This document shows positions 1-8,808 of a DNA stretch of 64,000 nucleotides, piece after piece. Source of the stretch: Candidatus Aenigmatarchaeota archaeon (GTDB taxonomy: Archaea; Aenigmatarchaeota; Aenigmatarchaeia; QMZS01); the NCBI GenBank assembly GCA_016932615.1, contig JAFGCN010000007.1:62001-126000 (forward strand). Direction: 5' to 3'. The notes under the pieces are model-generated. The model was not told the origin of the DNA. It was given only the letters and a program-made list of their open reading frames with translations, and did not search any database. The position numbers and the translations under genes were made by a program. Position 1 is the first letter of the stretch; each line of letters starts with the position of its first letter.

Positions 1-1242
1 AGCCAGTGGATAAGCGAAAATTATGTAAATGTAACCGCCTACTGCTCAGACGGGTACGGCTCAGGATGCAAGAGAATTCTCTACTGCATAGACCGTTATG
101 GAAACTGCACTCCTGAAACAACCTACAAGGAACCGTTCAAGATAGAGCCGGACAAAAACCTGACCGAGCAAATATACCTCAGGTACTATAGCGTGGATAA
201 GGAAGACAACAACGAAACAATAAAGATTGCAATGATAAGAAGCTTGTCATCCAGCCAGAAAGTCGTGATATCAAGCCCGCTTGAAGGCGACCAGTTCAAC
301 TCAACAAACATAACCCTGTCGGGAACTGTCCTGAGGGAAAACGAGCACAACACAACCCAGATTAACATATACAATTCAAGCGGAAACGTTACGCGCACAG
401 TAACCATAACTGCAAACGGCACATTTGAACGTAACCTGACGCTACCCGGAGAAGGCACATACCTTGCAGAGGTAATTTTCAGAAGCATCTATGGCTTTAA
501 CACCACAGAAAGTGAATTCAGCATAATTGTAGACCTGACCCCTCCGACAATCAGCTTCAAGCTAAACAAGGAGAAGGTATTTGAAGGCGAAACAATAATC
601 GGAACGTGCAATGCGCAGGACAATTTTAAGGGGTCATTTCAGGGAACAATTACCGGGATAAATACCTCATCAGAAGGCGCAAAAAGCGCAACCTGCATAG
701 CAATCGATGATGCCGGAAACATAGCACGGGAAACGCTGGATTATCTGGTAGAAGAGAAAGTATGCACCAAGGGCGAGAAAAAATGCGCGTCAAATGTCCT
801 CTACCTATGCGAAGATAATGCCTGGACCGAAAAAGAAACCTGCGAGTACGGCTGCGATGCCAAGAACAAAGTATGCATCAGTGCTCCAAAGAATAATTCA
901 AAAAATGGAACCATTGACCCCAGAGATGATGACCCAAATCAGGATGATGGCGATAAAGAACTAAACCCCACCGTAGTTGCAACAAGCGCATTCCTTCTGC
1001 TGTTCATTGTCGGAGTTATGGCATTCCTTTACTTCAAGATTTTCCAAAAGCCGACCTATGACTTTGACAAGAAGCTTGCATTCCTTGAAGCAAGGGTGAG
1101 AGAAGCCGAAAGCAAGGGAAAAGACACAACAAATGTAAGAAGCGAACTAGAGATGGCCGAGCAGGAAGTCAGCATGGGGCTTTTCGAAATGGCAGGCCCA
1201 AGAATAAAAGCCCTTGAAAAAGACCTTAAACGGCTGAAGTAA
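1..1242 (+). CDS. Surface protein with Ig-like region, C-terminal TM and coiled coil (5' partial)
   Basis: The frame is open from base 1, so the gene begins before the window. The visible 413 residues are Asn/Thr-rich with many N-glycosylation sequons (NxS/T), as expected for an extracellular archaeal protein. A Cys cluster follows (CTKGEKKC ... CEYGCDAKNKVC), then an acidic linker. One transmembrane helix lies near residues 325-345 of the visible part. A charged helical tail (FDKKLAFLEARVREAESK...) is probably cytoplasmic and coiled coil. The layout is a type I surface protein with a beta-sandwich-like ectodomain. Function is unknown. It converges on the minus-strand pilin-like cluster. Confidence 0.75.
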   Translation, partial: SQWISENYVNVTAYCSDGYGSGCKRILYCIDRYGNCTPETTYKEPFKIEPDKNLTEQIYLRYYSVDKEDNNETIKIAMIRSLSSSQKVVISSPLEGDQFNSTNITLSGTVLRENEHNTTQINIYNSSGNVTRTVTITANGTFERNLTLPGEGTYLAEVIFRSIYGFNTTESEFSIIVDLTPPTISFKLNKEKVFEGETIIGTCNAQDNFKGSFQGTITGINTSSEGAKSATCIAIDDAGNIARETLDYLVEEKVCTKGEKKCASNVLYLCEDNAWTEKETCEYGCDAKNKVCISAPKNNSKNGTIDPRDDDPNQDDGDKELNPTVVATSAFLLLFIVGVMAFLYFKIFQKPTYDFDKKLAFLEARVREAESKGKDTTNVRSELEMAEQEVSMGLFEMAGPRIKALEKDLKRLK

Positions 1243-1275
1243 GCGCACCCTAAACAGACAAGCATTTCTCAGCTA

Positions 1276-1827
1276 TCACTTTATTAGTGTTTCTGCTGTA
1301 ACAAGCACTGAATGCTCACCGGTCTTGTTTATCGAAAGACGATAATTATATGTGGGATTGCTTCCCATTATGCGGGCAATCCTGCTGGAAAGAGTAGTCT
1401 TCATCGAGGGTGTCCCTATATACGTAAAGTTAAGGTCGCACCGCGATTCCCAACATTTCTTTGGAAGGTTTGTATCTGTATAAGCAAGTTGGTAGCAAAA
1501 AAAGTTTCCAATCGCGGACTTATTTTCCGAAATCATAACAGAAACTTTGTCTGGAGCAGGAATCATATCCGCCTTTGCGACATAAACCGCCTTGATATTT
1601 TCTGGAAGGGAGATATCGTATATCTCATAAGCGCCAGTTCCTTTACTAACACACATAGACCGGAGGCTATTCTGTAGGTTAGTGACCTCATCAAGAATGA
1701 GCCGGTCGGAAACACTCTGAATCTGGCCGCTTATGAGAACATATCCTGCAAAAAAAATCATCAGCCCGAACAAGACGCTCCCAACAACCCATATCCACGA
1801 AGCCATTCCTTTGGCAATGCCTTTCAT
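1276..1827 (-). CDS. Pilin-like membrane-anchored small protein
   Basis: 183 residues from ATG 1827. An alternative ATG at 1845 lies inside the upstream gene; the later start gives the N-terminus MKGIAKGMASW, which matches the MKG starts of neighbouring anchored proteins. One transmembrane helix spans about residues 9-32. The ectodomain has a cysteine after the first helix (RSMCVSKGTG) and then a strand ending in an LPENI-type motif, a pattern seen in archaeal pilin-like proteins. Last gene of the minus-strand cluster, 4 bases after the preceding stop. Function is inferred only from the architecture. Confidence 0.6.
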   Translation of the reverse strand: MKGIAKGMASWIWVVGSVLFGLMIFFAGYVLISGQIQSVSDRLILDEVTNLQNSLRSMCVSKGTGAYEIYDISLPENIKAVYVAKADMIPAPDKVSVMISENKSAIGNFFCYQLAYTDTNLPKKCWESRCDLNFTYIGTPSMKTTLSSRIARIMGSNPTYNYRLSINKTGEHSVLVTAETLIK

Positions 1828-1831
1828 GATG

Positions 1832-2509
1832 CTAGTAGCCACCATACTCGGGTGGGCTCGGTCCGGAAAAACTCTCTGCAGAAGGAGCAGAATCCTTTCT
1901 GCGCTTTAATCGCCACATTAGTAAAATAGCCAGGATTATTACTAGGAAGATTATTCCAATCACCCAATAATTGGTTTCCTGTGTTTCGCCATTCTCTATG
2001 TCTGGAGCGTCTTCACCACTCTCTGGACCGATCTCTAAAGATGACCCGGGGTTTTCAGAAACTATGCAGGCAGGAGAGTACATTGAAACGTCAAGATTCG
2101 CCAGAGTACTATTCTGCTCATCATAAATTTTTATCATGGAAGCGTCCCTAAAATAGGGCACAATAAGGGTCTTGTTGAAGCTTTCGACGAAATAAGGGCT
2201 TCCCGGGTCTTCGCCTTCCCTTGGCGGAGGCGGGAATATGATCTGATTAGTGCCATACCTGAAGGAATAAAGCACTTCCCCCGAGCAGGAGATGACTTCA
2301 CAGGTGTGCCCCGACTCCGGCTGAATAAGCCGTTCCGGGAAATACCCTCTGCCAAGCTTAACCGCTGAATAATCCAGCTCGCCCTGGCTGTAGTGAATAT
2401 CCACGACATAAATCGTCCCAAAAGCCCCCTGTACAGGGGCAAAACACACCAAAAAAGCAAATAAAGCCCCAAATATCCACGACCCCATAACCTTAAACTC
2501 AATTTCCAT
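1832..2509 (-). CDS. Secreted protein with signal peptide and C-terminal TM anchor
   Basis: 225 residues. The N-terminus is a signal peptide (hydrophobic about 10-27, ending PVQGAF). The ectodomain contains two cysteines (HTCEVISCSG). A transmembrane helix at about 182-200 is followed by a basic stop-transfer RLKRRK and a Ser/Pro/Gly tail. The start codon overlaps the end of the upstream peptidase gene by 11 bases, which suggests translational coupling. No family is recognised. Its position suggests an accessory to the M64-type peptidase. Confidence 0.6.
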   Translation of the reverse strand: MEIEFKVMGSWIFGALFAFLVCFAPVQGAFGTIYVVDIHYSQGELDYSAVKLGRGYFPERLIQPESGHTCEVISCSGEVLYSFRYGTNQIIFPPPPREGEDPGSPYFVESFNKTLIVPYFRDASMIKIYDEQNSTLANLDVSMYSPACIVSENPGSSLEIGPESGEDAPDIENGETQETNYWVIGIIFLVIILAILLMWRLKRRKDSAPSAESFSGPSPPEYGGY

Positions 2510-3938
2510 AGTAATCTAGCTGGCTCTCTATCTGAGCCAGGCAAACCGAACAAAAGCCATACCCTAGGTCCTTCATTATGCAGGAGTCGCTTGGCCGGTA
2601 CCAGTTCGTATAGGAACATTCCCTGATGCAATCCATGCCCTGCCCCTCCCAGTCAGTGCAGGAAGGGCTCTCGTCGCAGTTGGGCGCCTCTTCAGGCATG
2701 CTTGTCGGCTGCCCATAGGAGTACTCGTCATAAAGCTTTCCAAAAGCGTGCCCAAACTCATGCACTGCTGCTTTTGTCTCGCTTCTCGCGACCACAGAAA
2801 TTCCTTCCGTAATATATCCTCCCCCACCATAGGTCTCGCTGTCAAAGAGAACAATAATCTGGTCAGACGGACACCTCATGGCAAAAGTCTTTGTTTTTGG
2901 AACGTCACAGCAGATGAGCCGTGCAATGCCGGCGCAATTATAGTAGCACCCCAGGTCCCCGGAAAGATTGACCATATAGACATTTATCTTATTCACATTT
3001 TCCTTAAACGGGGAATATGAGAGCAGGGACTCAGTGTGGTTTTGGACATCGCTTCTGAATTTAGACAGGTCTACATAGCCATGCCCGACAAAAACCACAT
3101 TCAGGTTGCTTGATGAAGGACCTGTATGAATAAGGGGGATGCAATATTCCCCAACGGTTTCATTGCCTGCAGAATCTGCAACCCTGAACTCCACCCTTGC
3201 CTCAGAAGACCTGCCGAAAGCATCATCTACCTTCAAAGTTGCTGTGTGAATTCCCAGGTCCATGCTGGATACCTCAATGACCGATTTGTTTCCCAGGTGC
3301 TTTCCGTCCAGTTCCCAGCCATAATTGTAAGGTGCTTTTCCGCCAGAAATCCACGCCTTAAACGTAATCGTTTCGTCCATTCCATATTGCGTCCCATTCA
3401 CGGGAAGAGATATGAGGGCGGTCACATTTCCGGCACTGGAGGTATTTCCTCCGGTATTGCCGTTATCTGAAGAGAATACATTAAGGTCCCTTACCGATAT
3501 ATACCTTCCATCTGCAACGTAGGAGATTTCCACAAGCGCATCCTTCGCGCCTACAGACCACTTGAGCTTGTCCTGGTCATCATACGATTCTGATGTGCAA
3601 AAGCTGCAGTTGCCTGTGGAGCAGATATTATTCGGAATCTGCTTGCAATCAAGCTGCTGAGTAACAGTCCTTTCGGTGAAATTCCCTGTCGCATTGACGA
3701 TTATTTCTGCGCAAATGTCTGAGGAAGGGTCAAGCCCGCCGCGATGGTTTTCCCAGCAAAGCTCTATCTCTTCAGCAAGCCGTTTTGAGACATGGCTTGT
3801 GTCTCCAAACAAAACATCATCCGCACTCGTGTCAAAAACCCCGGAATACCTTGCGATGAAATAAAACATAATCGCCCCAATTACAAGCGCTATTATAAGG
3901 TACATATAATCCGTAAGCGTGTCCAGTGCGCCCTTCAT
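2499..3938 (-). CDS. M64 (IgA peptidase)-type metalloprotease on a pilin-like anchor
   Basis: 479 residues from ATG 3938; an upstream TTG at 3947 is less likely. Residues about 9-30 form a membrane anchor after MKGALDT. The next about 100 residues resemble the ectodomain of the small protein at 7314-7859 (CWEN, later CKQIPNN, then a Leu-x-Trp strand). About residues 165-250 form a PKD/Ig-like beta domain. The catalytic region carries HEFGHAFGKLYDEY near residue 393, which fits HExxHxxGxxxD zinc binding and the M64 consensus, followed by a Cys-rich C-terminus. It probably cleaves proteins outside the cell. The upstream gene's stop is 1 base before this start. Confidence 0.8.
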   Translation of the reverse strand: MKGALDTLTDYMYLIIALVIGAIMFYFIARYSGVFDTSADDVLFGDTSHVSKRLAEEIELCWENHRGGLDPSSDICAEIIVNATGNFTERTVTQQLDCKQIPNNICSTGNCSFCTSESYDDQDKLKWSVGAKDALVEISYVADGRYISVRDLNVFSSDNGNTGGNTSSAGNVTALISLPVNGTQYGMDETITFKAWISGGKAPYNYGWELDGKHLGNKSVIEVSSMDLGIHTATLKVDDAFGRSSEARVEFRVADSAGNETVGEYCIPLIHTGPSSSNLNVVFVGHGYVDLSKFRSDVQNHTESLLSYSPFKENVNKINVYMVNLSGDLGCYYNCAGIARLICCDVPKTKTFAMRCPSDQIIVLFDSETYGGGGYITEGISVVARSETKAAVHEFGHAFGKLYDEYSYGQPTSMPEEAPNCDESPSCTDWEGQGMDCIRECSYTNWYRPSDSCIMKDLGYGFCSVCLAQIESQLDYYGN

Positions 3939-3939
3939 C

Positions 3940-4758
3940 TTAGCCAATAAGGACTATCTCAGTCACGCTTTCGTCTTCAGCAACGCCAACGTGCCGGGCA
4001 ACCCCATCTCCAACAACTGTGACCTTAACAAGCTTAATCAGCTTTCCGTACGAAGATTTTACCCCCTCCACTTCGGTTGCTTCAATGTCAATGCCCTGGT
4101 CGACTATATACTGGCTTGCAAGCTCAATTGCCCGCTCATCCGACAAAGCCATTTCCGCATACTCACATGCGTGGCTTTCCTCATCGCATACCTCACCAGG
4201 CATGAAGCACTCACAGTCAAGGCAGCAGTTGTCAGGCCCCTCATAAAGCTCACACTTGCCGTTTCCGCAAACAGAGATCACGCAGTCCTTTTCCACATCA
4301 GAGCAGTAAGCTCCTTCGCTGCAGGTGCAGTCCCCCGGAGTATTTACGCAGTTTTCGCCAAAGGATTTCTCACAGATTCCGTTTACGGCTGCCTTCTTGG
4401 TCTCTGTGGCATTGGTCTGGACAACGGTATCGTTCTTCACAGGTTCCTGGGTCTGAGTGGATTCGTCCACGCAAAGCTTTTGCGCCTCAGAGCATATCTT
4501 GCTGCCTGTGCATTTACAGTCCTCAGAAGTAACGCAGTTTTCCCCATATTCTTTCTGGCAAATCCCATCACCCTCATGGCTTTCAGGAGAATCAGACCCG
4601 CCCGAGAAAAATATGAAATAAATCATGACCAGCACCACAAGGCCAATGACTACATAGATGACCTTGGTATAATCTTTCGAGCCGCTTTGGGCTTGACTAG
4701 ATGCCTCTGGAGTTGGCATTGAAGGATAATCTTCGTATTGATTTATCAAAGTACCCAT
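3940..4758 (-). CDS. Single-pass membrane protein with Cys-rich repeats and a possible PepSY-like C-terminus
   Basis: 272 residues from ATG 4758, which has an AT-rich TATA-like element (about 4779-4790) 25 bases upstream, so the transcript is probably leaderless. A Pro/Gln-rich N-terminus precedes a transmembrane helix at about 33-53. Three or more repeats with CxxxxGENC...DCKC-type spacing follow, together with a CGNGKCELYEGPDNCC unit. The last about 70 residues (RAIELASQYIVDQG ... VTVVGDGVARHVGV) look like a PepSY-like alpha/beta fold. PepSY domains are often linked to secreted peptidases, and genes for two peptidases flank this one. Confidence 0.6.
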   Translation of the reverse strand: MGTLINQYEDYPSMPTPEASSQAQSGSKDYTKVIYVVIGLVVLVMIYFIFFSGGSDSPESHEGDGICQKEYGENCVTSEDCKCTGSKICSEAQKLCVDESTQTQEPVKNDTVVQTNATETKKAAVNGICEKSFGENCVNTPGDCTCSEGAYCSDVEKDCVISVCGNGKCELYEGPDNCCLDCECFMPGEVCDEESHACEYAEMALSDERAIELASQYIVDQGIDIEATEVEGVKSSYGKLIKLVKVTVVGDGVARHVGVAEDESVTEIVLIG

Positions 4759-4869
4759 AATAGAGACCAAGGAATATATATTATATCTGACACTGCAGAA
4801 GTATATGGTAGCTCGTGCTCCAAGCAAGCACTATCTATAGCGCAAGTGCCAAAAACAGAAGCCGCCAGA

Positions 4870-7260
4870 TTATGCGCTAAACCCCTTCTTTATCTTCAGC
4901 GTTGGGTCTCCAAGCAGGCAGTTGATGTGGTAGTGGTACATCTGGCCATAAGGACAGTTATACTTTGGGAAATATGCGTTTTTGCCTTCCCTGTAGGCAT
5001 CCCCAATCCGGACGCCCTCCTTAAAGCGTAATGCAATCTCAACATACAAAGAGCCAATGGAATTGTCTCCACCCAAGACATAGCAACTTCCGAGGGAGCC
5101 CAGATTGTTATCTGTGCTTCCGAAAAAAACCGCGCCTCCATTCTTAAGGAAAGTCATTGCAATCGAGTCTGAAGTTGTTTGCTTCAGCGCAAGGTGCGCC
5201 CCGCCACAGGCCATAGTCATCCAGACTGTATTCTTGACACTTATGCCATTGACAAAGCTTGGGCCTACATTAAAGCCCCCTCCATAATAAAGATCCTCTC
5301 TCGCCGGGCCAGGACCATGTGCAAGAATCATGACAAAGCCCTTGTTGCTTGTGCTTGATGGGCCAAGATTTCCACAGCATCCGCTGCAGGCCTGGCATGA
5401 GGAGCCATAAACGGCCGAGCAAAAACACTTGCCGGAGTTCCATTGTCGATTGTCGAGACCACCACAACCCATAATCGGCGAAACCTTATTGGATAAGGAT
5501 ACGCCGCCAGACTTGTGAAGCCCTATTGCAGTATCAAGGGCATTCAGGATTACGTCCATATCTCCCTTCGCTGGATCAGGGAACCTTCCAACAGAAATAT
5601 CCATCAAGTACTTTCCGCCATCCCCATTGTCGCTTATGTCACCATATGGGGCGTCAGAGCCGGTCGAGGCAACTGAAGTCTGAGGGAACCTTGCATGGCC
5701 TCCAATAATTATCAGGTACTTCGAATCAAGCTGCTTTATCAGGGGAACCGTCGTCGCCCGGATGTTTCTCCAGTCCTTGGGGCTAGTGACTTTCTTTCCG
5801 CAGATATCTTCAACTTCATCGCTGTCAAGGTATAAAAACATTGAGCCGAGGCCATCTGAAGAAAGGGCGGACCGGAAGTCCTCAATCTTGTCCTCAAGCC
5901 GGCTTATGTCCCCTTCAGAATAAACCCCCATATTGGCCTTGATTGCGACAATCAGGACGTCCGCTCTGTCAACACATTCTCCCTCATCCTCGCTCCACAT
6001 GTAGCCCAATGGACAGCAGTGGCCTCCCGTACAGGAAAGACCTGAGGAATTATCACACTGGCTGGAGCAGGCGCACTTTTCTCCCTCCTTCAGCCCCATT
6101 TCCGTAGAGCATCCATAGGAATTTCCAAGTGAGGCATATGAAGGGCAGCATACCATCCCTAAGTTTTCGCAGGTCACTCCTTGTGCAGGGCAATCCTTGC
6201 TGCAGGTTTTGCAGTCCTCCATCGCTTCCACAGAACACTTTCCATTGCCGCAGCATTCCGTAAGGTTATTGAAGCCCTGAAAGCCCTTGGGGCAGTCGGA
6301 GTCATTGTCTTCCCTCTCACAACTCATAGAGCAAAATCCGTTGCACGTCTTGTCGCAGACATAGCAGGCACTCGACAAAAGGCCGCCGGGGTTTCCATCA
6401 GACTCGACGCCATCGCAGTCAGGGTCGCACATAGTCAGGTTCTCCGCGCAGTCCGGATCACAGACTCCGTCCACAACACCCATGCTGTCCGGGTCACAAA
6501 TCCCGTCAGGCGAATTCACGTTCTGCCAGGCGCAGTCCGGGTCGTATGCCCTCTGCGGGTCAAAAAAGTTATTGTAGCAGTCAAGGTCACAGATTCCGTC
6601 CATGTCGACGCCCGATATATTTCCATTCCCATCCGAGTCAACGCAGTCGATGTCACAGGGTGTGCCATCACCGGTGCCCTCCTGGTAGCAAAGGGGGTCG
6701 CATACCCCCTCCATATAAGAGCACATAACTTCACAATTGTCATCATAAGGGTCGCATCCTTCTTCAGTAACCGTAATTATAATATCACCCTGCGGCGCTC
6801 CCTCAAACTTAAGCTCAAGCTTGTCCCACATTTTTATCGGGTAATTTCCCGGATTGCCCCGGATTATTACTGCCCCAATTCCAATCGGCTCAAGGTCACG
6901 CCGGTAGAATATCTGGCTGGCATTTCGCCCAAGCTCCATGCTCTTCATAAGGACAGCTATATCCTCTTTGGTAAGCGAAAAGCTGGTCTGGACACTTGTC
7001 TGGTTTGATGAGCATTTTCCGTCATACATTGCCTGAAGAATCGCTTCCATATCCTTTTGCGCTACCAGTTTACCATTGTATTCCTGGCAAATATCATAGC
7101 TTTTCCCGAATGCTATCGAGCCAGCTGCCTCCCTAAAAACAGAAGCAAACTTTTCGATAGGGGATCCGATTGCTTCGGAGCCAACAGAAGTAAGAAATCC
7201 GATTGAAACCGCAATAGAAACAAGGACTATGAGCATCAAAGCAACAGACTCAAGCTCCAT
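4870..7260 (-). CDS. C25 (gingipain-type) cysteine peptidase on a pilin-like anchor
   Basis: 796 residues from ATG 7260 (a TTG 15 bases upstream is the alternative). Residues 1-25 (MELESVALMLIVLVSI) are a pilin-like membrane anchor. A long Cys/Asp-rich region at about 165-380 holds repeated CDPDC and DxDGxxxxxD motifs, probably calcium loops and disulfides. The C-terminal about 350 residues match the C25 fold: YLIIIGGHARFP, a VGRFP strand, ILAHGPG (likely catalytic His, about 645), MTMACGGAH (likely catalytic Cys, about 682), FFGSTDNN, and the terminal LLGDPTLKI typical of gingipain relatives. Predicted surface endopeptidase. Confidence 0.8.
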   Translation of the reverse strand: MELESVALMLIVLVSIAVSIGFLTSVGSEAIGSPIEKFASVFREAAGSIAFGKSYDICQEYNGKLVAQKDMEAILQAMYDGKCSSNQTSVQTSFSLTKEDIAVLMKSMELGRNASQIFYRRDLEPIGIGAVIIRGNPGNYPIKMWDKLELKFEGAPQGDIIITVTEEGCDPYDDNCEVMCSYMEGVCDPLCYQEGTGDGTPCDIDCVDSDGNGNISGVDMDGICDLDCYNNFFDPQRAYDPDCAWQNVNSPDGICDPDSMGVVDGVCDPDCAENLTMCDPDCDGVESDGNPGGLLSSACYVCDKTCNGFCSMSCEREDNDSDCPKGFQGFNNLTECCGNGKCSVEAMEDCKTCSKDCPAQGVTCENLGMVCCPSYASLGNSYGCSTEMGLKEGEKCACSSQCDNSSGLSCTGGHCCPLGYMWSEDEGECVDRADVLIVAIKANMGVYSEGDISRLEDKIEDFRSALSSDGLGSMFLYLDSDEVEDICGKKVTSPKDWRNIRATTVPLIKQLDSKYLIIIGGHARFPQTSVASTGSDAPYGDISDNGDGGKYLMDISVGRFPDPAKGDMDVILNALDTAIGLHKSGGVSLSNKVSPIMGCGGLDNRQWNSGKCFCSAVYGSSCQACSGCCGNLGPSSTSNKGFVMILAHGPGPAREDLYYGGGFNVGPSFVNGISVKNTVWMTMACGGAHLALKQTTSDSIAMTFLKNGGAVFFGSTDNNLGSLGSCYVLGGDNSIGSLYVEIALRFKEGVRIGDAYREGKNAYFPKYNCPYGQMYHYHINCLLGDPTLKIKKGFSA

Positions 7261-7313
7261 AATATATCGAACCAATATCCAAATATAAGTACTAGCAAGA
7301 CCTTAAGCCGGAC

Positions 7314-7859
7314 CTAAATAATCTCCAGGCGATGGTCAAATGCATTGTACTTGACAATTATTGTTACCTCTTCACCGGAAATGTCGCCAATCTTCCACAG
7401 GAGGCGATTTGAAGCTCCACAGTCCGTTCCCGACTTCTCCACATCCAAGAAATTGTTTGGGATTGTATCGCAAAGCCCCCTTTCCTCGAGAAGTGAAGTA
7501 AACGTTTCTTCCGTTATAGTTCCGCTTACCTCCCAGACAAAAAGCTCATAGCAGGTGTAAGTCATTCCGCCCATCCCCTCGTCATTATTTTCCCAGCACT
7601 CCTCTGCATACTGCAGGAGCGTGGCATCGTCAAGAGGGTACTGGAGTTCCTGCCTTGCCGAAGTGTGCTTAAGTCCGCACTGGTCAAGTGATGGCTTCAG
7701 GTGGTGAGGAATTGGAAGGGCTGAAATTGCATTGCCTATGCCGCAAAAAGTGTTTCCGGTTGCGCCCGGGAGCATGCCCTCTATTATCAGCAAAAAGAAA
7801 GCAACGGCAAACAGGGCAACGATAAGCTCAGCTATTGTTTTAAATGCAAGCTCCACCAT
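7314..7859 (-). CDS. Pilin-like anchored protein sharing the ectodomain of the M64 peptidase
   Basis: 181 residues. Transmembrane anchor at about 8-28. The ectodomain has CWEN, a Cys about 16 residues later, ITEETFTSLLEE, then CDTIPNN, a Cys and LLWKIG followed by a beta strand. The same order (CWEN, TERTVTQQ, CKQIPNN, LKWSVG) occurs after the anchor of the M64-type peptidase. It is therefore the free-standing form of that module. It lies in the same-strand cluster, 53 bases from the C25 gene. Function is unknown; a pseudopilin or assembly role is inferred. Confidence 0.6.
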   Translation of the reverse strand: MVELAFKTIAELIVALFAVAFFLLIIEGMLPGATGNTFCGIGNAISALPIPHHLKPSLDQCGLKHTSARQELQYPLDDATLLQYAEECWENNDEGMGGMTYTCYELFVWEVSGTITEETFTSLLEERGLCDTIPNNFLDVEKSGTDCGASNRLLWKIGDISGEEVTIIVKYNAFDHRLEII

Positions 7860-7895
7860 AACTTAACAGCATTTTATTAGTCTCTAGATTATCTG

Positions 7896-8330
7896 TCAGC
7901 TAACAAAAACCTGCCTTCCGGTGTTGAGATACTCTATCCTTAGGTGGTCTCTTGACAGGTTGGAAGGAAGGTAGACCTTCTCTTGGAGCTCAATCCGCAA
8001 GAGCTGCCTTATCTCAAGAGGGCTTGCAGAAAGTCCTATTTCAGAGCCAGATGTCAGAAGGTAGCAAACTGTATCCTCCCGCTGGCTTTCCGGAACCTTC
8101 AAAATAGCATCATAGCAGTTTTCAACATACCCTGCAATATCCCCGCTCGAAAAAGATTTCTCCTGAATAATTTTTGGAAATTCCTGGACTCTGCCAGAAG
8201 GGTTTAAAAGATTCTGAATGCGGCCCTTGAGGTCGTTATGCCCTACTATGAAATATGCATTCACTATACCTGCAACAGCAACAAGAACTAAAAAAAGAAT
8301 CACCGTTTCCCGGGTAAGTTCACACTTCAT
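7896..8330 (-). CDS. Pilin-like anchored protein, paralogue of the next gene
   Basis: 144 residues. N-terminus MKCELTRETV, then a transmembrane helix to about residue 30. The ectodomain carries FSSGDIAGYVENCYDA, then DTVCYLL, and ends with a beta strand of the form LRIEYLNTGRQVFVS. It aligns throughout with the protein encoded at 8334-8774, from which it is separated by 3 bases, so the pair is a tandem duplication. The CY...C spacing is related to the CWEN...C module of the nearby peptidase. No catalytic residues are visible. Confidence 0.65.
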   Translation of the reverse strand: MKCELTRETVILFLVLVAVAGIVNAYFIVGHNDLKGRIQNLLNPSGRVQEFPKIIQEKSFSSGDIAGYVENCYDAILKVPESQREDTVCYLLTSGSEIGLSASPLEIRQLLRIELQEKVYLPSNLSRDHLRIEYLNTGRQVFVS

Positions 8331-8333
8331 AGT

Positions 8334-8774
8334 TTAGCTTACAATTATTTCATCCCCCAATTCCTTGAACTCTATCTTAAGGTGTGTTTGCGTCAGGTCT
8401 GTTTTGAAGTGCAAGTCTTGCCTAATCTTTGCCGAAACTGCACTCCTTATCGCATCGACACTTGTAAAGCCGGAAAAATCGGAATCTGCCAGAAGGACAT
8501 AGCAAACAGTATCCTTTTGCTCAACCTCTTCTACCTCTGTCAGGGCATCATAGCAGCTTTCTATATACTGGGCGATGCCTCCTGGAGAAAAAGTGCTTTG
8601 CTCATATGTTTTTGGAAAGTCTGTCTGCAGCTTTTTCTTGTCGGGTCCAAAAAGGTCTTTTACCGCGTTTTTCGAGTCGCCAGAAAACCTCATGAAAAGC
8701 CCTATTACGATTGCCGCAACAACAAGTATTATCAGAAATTTGACAACCATGTCCAGCGCCAATTCGCCTTTCAT
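8334..8774 (-). CDS. Pilin-like anchored protein, paralogue of the preceding gene
   Basis: 146 residues. N-terminus MKGELALDMV and a transmembrane helix to about residue 27, very similar to the anchor of the M64-type peptidase (MKGALDT...). The ectodomain contains FSPGGIAQYIESCYDA and DTVCYVL, then LKIEFKELGDEIIVS. Its closest visible relative is the downstream gene. It has its own AT-rich promoter-like tract at about 8787-8802. Probably a minor pilin or pseudopilin; the role is inferred. Confidence 0.65.
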   Translation of the reverse strand: MKGELALDMVVKFLIILVVAAIVIGLFMRFSGDSKNAVKDLFGPDKKKLQTDFPKTYEQSTFSPGGIAQYIESCYDALTEVEEVEQKDTVCYVLLADSDFSGFTSVDAIRSAVSAKIRQDLHFKTDLTQTHLKIEFKELGDEIIVS

Positions 8775-8808
8775 AATCTAAAGGCCTTTTTTAAAATTAG
8801 TTTAGACA

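Noticed and set aside
3919-4722. A 267-codon plus-strand frame
   Set aside because: Shadow of the Cys-rich membrane protein on the minus strand, with no promoter.
6181-7008. A 275-codon plus-strand frame opposite the C25-type peptidase
   Set aside because: Complement of the Cys/Asp-rich repeats; no start context and no family.
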